From the NCBI GenBank assembly GCA_016865955.1, contig VGNW01000097.1, forward strand, positions 1 to 8,072: 8,072 nucleotides of DNA, read 5' to 3'. The DNA is from Chloroflexota bacterium (GTDB taxonomy: Bacteria > Chloroflexota > Dehalococcoidia > SZUA-161). Under the pieces are notes generated by a model that saw only the letters and a list, made by a program, of their open reading frames with translations, made no database searches and was not told the origin of the DNA. How positions within the stretch are numbered: position 1 is the stretch's first letter; the number at the start of each line of letters is the position of its first letter. This document shows positions 1 to 4,964 of this stretch, one piece after another. Both the position numbers and the translations under genes were made by a program.

Positions 1-1
1 A

Positions 2-757
2 TTCCTTGACATGTTTCCTGATACATGGTGGCTGCTGGCATTTGCCCTCGTAGTCTTGGTCAGCGTGATCCTGACCAGATTGGCGCCTGTGTTGATACTG
101 CCGCTTTTTTTCAAAGTCGTGCCGCTCTCCGACGCGGAGCTGCGCGAGAGGCTGCTCCGTCTGGCTGAGCGTTCGCAGACTAAAATCAAAGGTATCTTTC
201 AGATAAATTTCAGCAGCAAGACTCCTGCTGGAAATGCAATGCTGGCAGGATGGGGAGGCACCAGGCGCATTATCCTCAGCGATACCATGTTGCAGCGCTA
301 TACATCTGACGAGATAGAGGTAGTGATGGCTCATGAACTGGGACATCATCGTCATGGCGACATACCGAGGCTCATCGTGGTGCAATCGGCGTTGATGCTT
401 TTGGGATTCTATCTGGTAAACCTGGTATTAAATCGGGCTGTAACAGCGTTGGAACTGGAGGGCATATCGGATGTGGCGGCATTCCCTCTATTTGCATTAG
501 TTCTGGCAGCCTTCACTCTGATATTGTCGCCGCTGGCAAATGCTTACAGTCGCCGCGTCGAGGAAGCTGCCGATAATTATGCTCTGGCTGTCACGGCTAA
601 TCCCGAAGCCTTTGCCAGCATGCTAACCAGGCTCACCGACCAGAATCTTTCCGAGTCGCAGCCCAGCAAATGGGTGGAGCTTCTGTTCTACGACCACCCC
701 ACTTATTTACGGAGACTGGAGCTGGCGCGGCTCTACGGGGAGACGGCGAAGCTATGA
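2..757 (+). CDS. M48 family zinc metalloprotease, 5'-truncated by window edge
   Basis: C-terminal part of a membrane-bound M48 (HtpX/Ste24-like) peptidase, a family that cleaves membrane or prenylated proteins using a zinc ion. Counting from the ATG at 11, the zinc motif HELGH is at residues 108-112 (two His ligands plus the catalytic Glu). The downstream SRRVEEAAD at 180-188 supplies the third ligand, probably E184. Hydrophobic stretches near residues 5-35, 121-145 and 155-175 are likely membrane segments. The stretch FFKVVPLSDAELRERL resembles the Ste24-type segment before the catalytic domain. The frame stays open to the left edge (codons for F-L-D precede the ATG at 11), and family members are usually about 400 residues, so the true start probably lies outside the window. 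The stop overlaps the next gene's ATG as ATGA at 754-757. Family is confident; the substrate is unknown. Confidence 0.88.
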   Translation, partial: FLDMFPDTWWLLAFALVVLVSVILTRLAPVLILPLFFKVVPLSDAELRERLLRLAERSQTKIKGIFQINFSSKTPAGNAMLAGWGGTRRIILSDTMLQRYTSDEIEVVMAHELGHHRHGDIPRLIVVQSALMLLGFYLVNLVLNRAVTALELEGISDVAAFPLFALVLAAFTLILSPLANAYSRRVEEAADNYALAVTANPEAFASMLTRLTDQNLSESQPSKWVELLFYDHPTYLRRLELARLYGETAKL

Positions 758-1374
758 GATTGATACTGGTGAGACACGGGGAGACGGAGTGGAACAGGCA
801 GCGCCGTGTACAGGGTTTGAGCAACTTGGCGCTGAATGATACAGGCAAGAAGCAAGCCGAGGCGCTGGCTCGCACTTTAAGCAACAAGAAAGTCGATGCG
901 ATATACAGCAGCCCCTTGAGACGGGCTCAGGAGACCGCACGCGCTATAAGTCGATTTCACAGGCTCGAAGTGGAAATTCTCGATGGTCTGAAGGAGCTGG
1001 ATGTGGGCGATGTGGACGGCATGACCTATGAGGACATGAAAACTCACCACGGCGAATTCTTCGTCAGATGGATGACAGACTTCACCTCGGTGAGATTGCC
1101 CGGGGGCGGCTTTGTCCCCGAGCTTAGAGACCAGTGTTGCACAGCGATACAGGATATTGTAAGAAGGGAGCGGAAAGCAGAAAAAGACGACAGGGTGGCA
1201 GTTGTGGTCACCCACTTTTTCCCCATCATGTGCATTGTATGTAACTCAATGGGGCTCGACCTCTCGCACTGCCGCAGATTGAGGGTGGACTTAGCTTCCA
1301 TCTCCGTTATGGACTTCAGTGCTGATAACACGGTGCTGGTCTCACTGAACGACACCTGTCATTTAAGGGAATGA
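754..1374 (+). CDS. Histidine phosphatase family protein (phosphoglycerate mutase-like)
   Basis: A 206-residue single-domain enzyme of the histidine phosphatase superfamily, probably a cytoplasmic phosphomonoesterase. The catalytic RHG motif is at residues 7-9, with H8 the phospho-accepting His. SSPLRRAQET at 52-61 carries the phosphate-binding Arg (R57). KELDVGDVDG at 80-89 holds the likely acid E81. The second catalytic His is H154 in VVTHFFPIM. ATG 754 was chosen over an upstream in-frame ATG at 670 because the domain begins immediately with MRLILVRHGE, GGGGAG lies 11 bases upstream, and it makes an ATGA overlap with the protease gene. The usual small residues after the second His (HGG or HGV) are replaced by FF, which may narrow the pocket. 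Relatives include alpha-ribazole phosphatase (CobC) and GpmB-like proteins, but no cobalamin genes are nearby, so I assign no substrate. A second ATGA overlap links it to tilS. Confidence 0.88.
   Translation: MRLILVRHGETEWNRQRRVQGLSNLALNDTGKKQAEALARTLSNKKVDAIYSSPLRRAQETARAISRFHRLEVEILDGLKELDVGDVDGMTYEDMKTHHGEFFVRWMTDFTSVRLPGGGFVPELRDQCCTAIQDIVRRERKAEKDDRVAVVVTHFFPIMCIVCNSMGLDLSHCRRLRVDLASISVMDFSADNTVLVSLNDTCHLRE
1365..1370 (+). promoter_or_regulatory. Ribosome binding site bearing on the tilS start
   Basis: AAGGGA ends directly against the ATG at 1371, which leaves no spacer for initiation there. It lies 9 bases before the second in-frame ATG at 1380, a normal spacing. Unless ATG 1371 is used purely by re-initiation from the preceding gene's stop (TGA 1372-1374), the protein probably begins MALNQLL at 1380. 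Confidence 0.5.
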
Positions 1375-2828
1375 ATCCGATGGCACTTAACCAACTGCTG
1401 CCGCAGCGGGTCTCAAAGCTCATTCGAGAGCAGAAGCTGGCATGGAGAAACGAGCATTTATTAGTGGGCGTCTCGGGCGGGCCGGACTCGGTTTGTCTAG
1501 TTCATGTACTGGCGGGGCTGAGACGTAATCTGGATTTGAAGCTGCACATCGTTCATCTCAATCACATGCTGCGCGGCGCTGAGTCCGATGCCGACTCGAA
1601 GTATGTTTCTGCGCTTGCCCGCAAACTGCGAATCCCCGCGACCATCGAGGCGCGAGATGTCAAAGCTTATCAGAAGAAACATCGCCTGTCTCTGGAGGAA
1701 GCTGCGCGTGAAGTCAGGTATACCTTTTTCGCGGAGGTAGCGCTTTCACTGGGCAGCGATTCGGTAGCTGTGGGGCATACTGCGGACGACCAGATTGAGA
1801 CAATCCTGATGCGTTTGATTCGCGGCACGGGGCTTGCCGGGCTTCGCGGCATGCAGCCGCTCAGCAATCTCAGACTGGCTGATGGCAGTTGCCTCAGGGT
1901 AATCAGACCGCTATTGCAGGTCAGGAGAGAGGAGACCGAGGCGTATTGTCTGGCTCATAAGCTGTCTCCGCGCACCGATTCCTCCAACCTTCTGCCTGAC
2001 CGGTTGCGCAACAGAGTGCGCTCCCAGCTTATGCCGCTGCTGAGGAGATATAATCCCGATATTGACGAAGCTGTGCTGCGCCTGGCGAGCGCCGCTTCGG
2101 TAGATATGGCGTATATCGAAGAAGAGATAGCGAAGCTCCGGGGCTCCGTAGTCAAGGAACGGCAGGAAGGAATAGTAATCGATAAGAAGGGTTTCTCACG
2201 GCTTGCCCCTGCTATAAAGCGTCACCTCCTGCGCTCGGCGATTCAGCGCCTGCTGGGCGATTTGCAGGATATCGAAGCTGTCCACATCGAGAATCTGGTC
2301 GAGGCGATGGCTAAACCGGCAGGCAAGAGGCTGTCTCTGCCCCGGGGGCTGTCTTTTTACACCTATTACGACCACGGATTGATAACGACTGCGAAGAAAT
2401 CACACTGCCCCTTGCCAGTTCTGGAAGGGGAACACAGGCTGAAAATTCCCGGAGAGACCGAGTTATACGGCTGGATGGTGAGAAGCAGAATCCTGAGCCG
2501 ACGTCCCGAAGCAATTAGAGAGGCGAAATGGAGAGCTTGCCTGGATTTAGATGTAGCCGGCAAAGAGCTTGCGGTTCGCGGACGGCGTCGGGGCGACAGG
2601 TTTCAGCCGCTGGGCATGGAATCTTCGAAGAAGCTGCAGGACTTCATGGTGGATGCCAAAATACCGCGCGCCTGGCGTGATAATGTGCCCTTAGTGTGCT
2701 CTTCAGACCGGATTCTATGGGTAGCTGGCTGGCGCATCGACCACGGCGCCAGGGTTACCGAGGAGACTAAGAGAGTGCTATATTTGGAGTTTCAGCCCGT
2801 CAAGGCACAGTCACGGCACCCTGTATAA
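1371..2828 (+). CDS. tilS: tRNA(Ile)-lysidine synthetase TilS
   Basis: Attaches lysine to C34 of the CAU-anticodon tRNA(Ile) using ATP, so that the tRNA reads AUA rather than AUG; normally essential in bacteria. The 485 residues match a full-length enzyme. The PP-loop ATP motif SGGPDS is at 35-40, HLNHMLRG at 62-69, and the family motif HTADDQIET at 136-144. A central substrate-binding region follows. The C-terminal TilS domain runs from about 395 to 475, with VRGRRRGDRF at 402-411, then KKLQDFMVDAKIPR and WVAGWRIDHGARVTEET. The called start overlaps the previous stop (ATGA), but ATG 1380 has the better-spaced ribosome binding site and may be the true start. It is the last gene of the left block; no terminator is visible after it, and the promoter of the next operon begins just two bases past its stop. 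Confidence 0.96.
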   Translation: MNPMALNQLLPQRVSKLIREQKLAWRNEHLLVGVSGGPDSVCLVHVLAGLRRNLDLKLHIVHLNHMLRGAESDADSKYVSALARKLRIPATIEARDVKAYQKKHRLSLEEAAREVRYTFFAEVALSLGSDSVAVGHTADDQIETILMRLIRGTGLAGLRGMQPLSNLRLADGSCLRVIRPLLQVRREETEAYCLAHKLSPRTDSSNLLPDRLRNRVRSQLMPLLRRYNPDIDEAVLRLASAASVDMAYIEEEIAKLRGSVVKERQEGIVIDKKGFSRLAPAIKRHLLRSAIQRLLGDLQDIEAVHIENLVEAMAKPAGKRLSLPRGLSFYTYYDHGLITTAKKSHCPLPVLEGEHRLKIPGETELYGWMVRSRILSRRPEAIREAKWRACLDLDVAGKELAVRGRRRGDRFQPLGMESSKKLQDFMVDAKIPRAWRDNVPLVCSSDRILWVAGWRIDHGARVTEETKRVLYLEFQPVKAQSRHPV

Positions 2829-2829
2829 G

Positions 2830-2858
2830 TTGCATCCCCTTTCACTTTATGCTATAAA
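2830..2858 (+). promoter_or_regulatory. Putative sigma70-type promoter for the tup operon
   Basis: TATAAA at 2853-2858 is preceded by TGC at 2850-2852, an extended -10 arrangement. TTGCAT at 2830-2835 sits 17 bases upstream and keeps the TTG of a -35 box. A start near 2865 would place all of riboswitch copy 1 (from about 2885) in the transcript and give a leader of about 420 bases before tupA. This is the best promoter-like sequence between tilS and tupA. It rests on motif match only. Confidence 0.5.
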
Positions 2859-2884
2859 TAGAAAAGAATTAAATAAGACGTTTT

Positions 2885-2990
2885 GTTCTCCGACCTGTTG
2901 TGCCTAAATCCCGGTGAGTCGGGACAGGGCAGGCAGGCGATAGGGTATCGCGGGAAACTGTGATGCCTCCCTTTTGGAAAGGAGAGCGGC
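2885..2990 (+). ncRNA. Moco-type riboswitch, copy 1
   Basis: I recognise this as a molybdenum/tungsten cofactor (Moco) RNA motif from its conserved blocks (CTCCGACC, GCGGGAAAC, TGCCTCCC, TTTGGAAAGGAGAG) and its place before an oxyanion transporter; no covariance search was possible. Visible helices: closing stem TTCTCC 2886-2891 with GGAGAG 2981-2986; CCTG 2894-2897 with CAGG 2934-2937; an arm GCC/GGC (2902-2904/2928-2930) topped by TCCCG/CGGGA (2909-2913/2920-2924); and ATCGC/GTGAT (2947-2951/2960-2964) capped by a GAAA loop at 2954-2957. The 3' strand can also pair with the terminator downstream, so ligand binding should favour termination and switch the operon off. An alternative hairpin, GCGATA/TATCGC at 2937-2951, competes with the GAAA arm. 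Confidence 0.78.
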
Positions 2991-2992
2991 TA

Positions 2993-3011
2993 ATGTCGCA
3001 TTATGTCGCAT
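2993..3011 (+). repeat. 9-bp direct repeat ATGTCGCAT
   Basis: ATGTCGCAT occurs at 2993-3001 and again at 3003-3011, separated by one T. It fills the space between the aptamer and the terminator stem. It could be a small slippage duplication; no function is evident beyond the possible leader ORF that it encodes. Confidence 0.85.
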
Positions 3012-3013
3012 AG
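2993..3013 (+). CDS. Possible 6-codon leader ORF after riboswitch copy 1
   Basis: ATG at 2993 opens a frame reading MSHYVA, stopping with TAG at 3011-3013. GGAG at 2981-2984, part of the aptamer closing strand, lies 8 bases upstream and could act as its Shine-Dalgarno sequence. The stop falls on the first bases of the terminator stem (3012 onward), so a translating ribosome would block the terminator's 5' arm. The ORF consists largely of a 9-base direct repeat. Chance occurrence of so short an ORF is quite possible; the positioning, mirrored at copy 2, is the reason for listing it. Confidence 0.3.
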   Translation: MSHYVA

Positions 3014-3041
3014 CGCCTCCTTTCGAGGCGCTTTTTATTTT
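3012..3041 (+). terminator. Intrinsic terminator, expression platform of riboswitch copy 1
   Basis: A perfect 8-bp stem, AGCGCCTC 3012-3019 with GAGGCGCT 3025-3032, has a CTTTC loop and is followed by a U-rich run TTTTTATTTT. Bases 3014-3024 of its 5' arm and loop are also complementary to 2977-2988 of the aptamer 3' strand (11 pairs with one bulged A at 2985). The aptamer's closing strand can therefore form an antiterminator instead. This mutual exclusivity is visible directly in the sequence. Confidence 0.88.
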
Positions 3042-3085
3042 AGGTATCGGGACAAACTGAATAGCAATATACGAAGCTGAAAACA

Positions 3086-3187
3086 GCGCTCCGAGCCTTC
3101 TCTCCTAAAGGTATGAGCCTATGGAGAATGGCCGATGGGTATTGCGGGAAACGGCAATGCCCCCCGTGTTTGGAAAGGAGAGAGCGA
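3086..3187 (+). ncRNA. Moco-type riboswitch, copy 2
   Basis: Second copy of the element, about 200 bases downstream, with the same blocks: CTCCGAGCC at 3089-3097, GCGGGAAAC, and TTTGGAAAGGAGAG at 3169-3182, identical over 14 bases to copy 1. Helices: CTCC 3089-3092 with GGAG 3177-3180 (or CGCTC 3087-3091 with GAGCG 3182-3186); GCC 3095-3097 with GGC 3130-3132; TCTCC/GGAGA (3101-3105/3123-3127); and ATTGC/GCAAT (3141-3145/3154-3158) with a GAAA loop at 3148-3151. Two pairs of the last helix differ from copy 1 yet remain paired (C-G to T-A, G-U to G-C), which supports the fold. The arm at 3104-3124 carries CCTAAA/TATGG, nearly the 11-nt GAAA-tetraloop receptor. No terminator follows, so its output probably differs from copy 1. 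Confidence 0.78.
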
Positions 3188-3237
3188 TGGGGAATAAACT
3201 TCGAGCCATGCTCGGGCGCTCATCGCCTTACCGGTGA
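3187..3237 (+). CDS. Possible 16-codon leader ORF after riboswitch copy 2
   Basis: ATG at 3187 starts a 16-codon frame (MGNKLRAMLGRSSPYR, TGA at 3235-3237). GGAG at 3177-3180, the aptamer closing strand, is 6 bases upstream, ideal Shine-Dalgarno spacing. Closing the aptamer would hide this site. The frame differs from tupA, whose start lies 50 bases beyond the TGA. It could be a regulatory leader, a remnant of a gene once directly controlled by the aptamer, or chance. The peptide matches nothing I recognise. Confidence 0.35.
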   Translation: MGNKLRAMLGRSSPYR

Positions 3238-3287
3238 GTTGCGCACAGCGAGCGAAGAGCTAAGATAATACGGAGGTTTCAAACAAA

Positions 3288-4208
3288 GTGAAGAAAGTTT
3301 TTATATACCTGATGACGGCAATAATGCTGCTGGCTCTGGCATTTGTGCTTCCTGCATGCAGCGAGGAATCAGCAACTCCGATACCTAACCCGACTCCCAC
3401 CGCTGTGTCCCCCTTGAAGGCGGAGGGAAGGTTCAGGGTGGCGACTACCACCAGCCTCTATGACACAGGACTCTGGGGATATCTGGAGCCTATGTTCGAG
3501 GATGAGTACAATGTGGAACTGGATATACTTTACGCCGGCACGGGCAAGGCAATAGAGTGGGGCACCAGAGGCGATGTGGATGCTATTACCGTGCATGACA
3601 AAGCCGCCGAGTTGAAATTCATCGCCGATGGCTATGGCGTGGAGCGTGTAGTAATTGCTTATAACTACTTCCTTATCGTCGGACCCGAATCGGACCCCGC
3701 AGGCATAAAGGGGATGGAGCCGGTGAAGGCTTTCCAGAAGTTGATAACTGAGGGGAAGGCGAATCCTTCACAGGTCAAGTTCGTCTCCCGAGGAGACGGC
3801 TCGGGCACGCATTCCATGGAGAAGTCGCTCTGGGCTTCCGCAGGTTACAAGTATGACGATGTCAGAGCCTCTGGCTCATGGTATGTTGAGGGCGGAGGCG
3901 GCATGGGGCCTACGCTGGTGCTGGCAAGCGAGAAACAGGGATATACACTGAGCGATATAGGAACATACCTTGCCTTCAAGGGCGACCTGACGCTGGTTCC
4001 GATAGTTGACCAGGGTGATGTGCTGCTCAATGTCTACTCTGTGATAATAGTAAAGAACACCAAGAGTAGGGCTATGGCGGACAATCTGGTGGCTTTCCTC
4101 ACGTCACCGGAGATACAGACATTGATCGGCGAATACGGCGTAGAGGAATACGGCGTAGAGGAATACGGCATGCAACTGTTCACACCATGCGCCGGGCAAG
4201 GTTTCTAG
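3288..4208 (+). CDS. tupA: Tungstate ABC transporter, substrate-binding lipoprotein TupA
   Basis: Captures tungstate (possibly also molybdate) outside the membrane and delivers it to TupB. The 306-residue protein has a lipoprotein signal: a charged N-terminus, hydrophobic core, and LPAC ending at C24, then a Thr/Pro-rich linker to about residue 40. The mature domain begins RVATTTSLYDTGL (50-62), with the oxyanion-binding TTTS at 53-56. SRGDGSGTH at 167-175 and the Gly-rich EGGGGMGPT region are further TupA hallmarks. The GTG start at 3288 is supported by GGAGG at 3272-3276, 11 bases upstream, and by the signal peptide starting at once (MKKVF). Near the C-terminus a 15-bp unit is duplicated, adding five residues (GVEEY). 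It is the first gene of the tupABC operon behind the tandem riboswitches. Tungstate rather than molybdate is inferred from TupA-type motifs. Confidence 0.92.
   Translation: MKKVFIYLMTAIMLLALAFVLPACSEESATPIPNPTPTAVSPLKAEGRFRVATTTSLYDTGLWGYLEPMFEDEYNVELDILYAGTGKAIEWGTRGDVDAITVHDKAAELKFIADGYGVERVVIAYNYFLIVGPESDPAGIKGMEPVKAFQKLITEGKANPSQVKFVSRGDGSGTHSMEKSLWASAGYKYDDVRASGSWYVEGGGGMGPTLVLASEKQGYTLSDIGTYLAFKGDLTLVPIVDQGDVLLNVYSVIIVKNTKSRAMADNLVAFLTSPEIQTLIGEYGVEEYGVEEYGMQLFTPCAGQGF
4131..4169 (+). repeat. In-frame 15-bp tandem repeat in tupA
   Basis: GAATACGGCGTAGAG occurs at 4131-4145 and 4146-4160, followed by nine more matching bases to 4169. It encodes EYGVE EYGVE EYG from residue 282. The copies are identical, which suggests recent slippage. 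Being a multiple of three, the duplication preserves the frame and the conserved downstream QLF segment. Confidence 0.95.
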
Positions 4209-4238
4209 AAACAAGGCGGAAAAGGAGTCTGTTATAGC

Positions 4239-4964
4239 GTGCATGAGATAGCCGATGCCTTTGTTATTGCTATAAAGATGATATTTACCGGAGACCCTGA
4301 GGTCTACGCCATAACTGCGCGGACTCTGGAAATTTCCATCAGCTCAACCCTCATCGGGGCTTTGCTGTTTATACCTCTGGGCTGCCTGATATATTTCAAC
4401 AACTTCTGGGGCAAGAGGACGCTGATAAGCATTATCCAGACCTGCTACAGCCTGCCCACTGTCTTCGTCGGGTTGCTGGTATTTCTGGCATTTTCGAGGG
4501 CGGGACCTCTCGGTTTCTTCGGCATCATGTTCACTCCACAGGTGATGGTAATAGGACAGGTGGTGTTGATTGCTCCCATCATTACAGGCTTGACCATCTC
4601 CGCATTGAGCGGAGTCAGTCCTGCGATAAGGGAGACGGCTGTCTCTCTGGGTGCGACCAGATTTCAAGCGGTGTGGTTGGTGCTGAAGGAAGCCAGATAC
4701 GCTGTATTGACTGCGATTCTGGTCGGTTTCGGGCGTGCCATCTCCGAGGTTGGTCTGGCTATCATGGTGGGCGGGAATATCAGAGGGTTTACCAGGGTGC
4801 TGACAACTGCGATGGCTCTGGAGACCCAGATGGGAAACATCGAGCTGTCTATGGCGCTGGGAATCATTCTTATCGTGCTGGCGCTCATCATAACGGTGCT
4901 GGCAAACAAGTTTGTGAAGGGGAAAGAGGCAGATGCTGCTCAGAGTAGAGCGCCTACAGCATAG
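4239..4964 (+). CDS. tupB: Tungstate ABC transporter permease TupB
   Basis: Membrane-spanning subunit that passes the oxyanion from TupA into the cytoplasm. The 241 residues are mostly hydrophobic, with probable transmembrane segments near 33-53, 62-84, 100-124, 154-176 and 203-222. The EAA-type cytoplasmic loop that contacts the ATPase is visible as RETAVSLGATRFQAVWLVL (131-149), and FGRAISEVG at 164-172 is typical of TupB/ModB-type permeases. The GTG at 4239 is taken as the start: AGGAG at 4223-4227 lies 11 bases upstream, and the family usually begins with a short N-terminal helix like the one encoded here. The gene follows tupA by 30 bases and overlaps tupC by 32 bases, as expected for co-translated subunits. 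Confidence 0.92.
   Translation: MHEIADAFVIAIKMIFTGDPEVYAITARTLEISISSTLIGALLFIPLGCLIYFNNFWGKRTLISIIQTCYSLPTVFVGLLVFLAFSRAGPLGFFGIMFTPQVMVIGQVVLIAPIITGLTISALSGVSPAIRETAVSLGATRFQAVWLVLKEARYAVLTAILVGFGRAISEVGLAIMVGGNIRGFTRVLTTAMALETQMGNIELSMALGIILIVLALIITVLANKFVKGKEADAAQSRAPTA

Noticed and set aside
670..753. Upstream in-frame ATG extending the histidine phosphatase by 28 residues
   Set aside because: The extension overlaps the end of the protease gene, has no family resemblance, and the RHG domain starts directly at 754 with a suitable ribosome binding site.
3049..3073. Possible second promoter between the copy 1 terminator and riboswitch copy 2 (GGGACA and TATACG)
   Set aside because: The spacing is only 13 bases and both boxes are weak, so copy 2 most likely depends on read-through from 2830-2858.
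2911..3239. CCGGTGAGT repeated at 2911-2919 and 3231-3239 as a possible third aptamer fragment
   Set aside because: Only nine bases match and the second lies outside the aptamer core with no GGAAAGG or GCGGGAAAC block nearby; likely chance or a minor relic.
4673..4948. 91-codon open frame inside tupB
   Set aside because: Out-of-frame shadow of a well-supported permease gene; no motifs and a Gly/Arg/Cys-rich composition typical of frame shadows.
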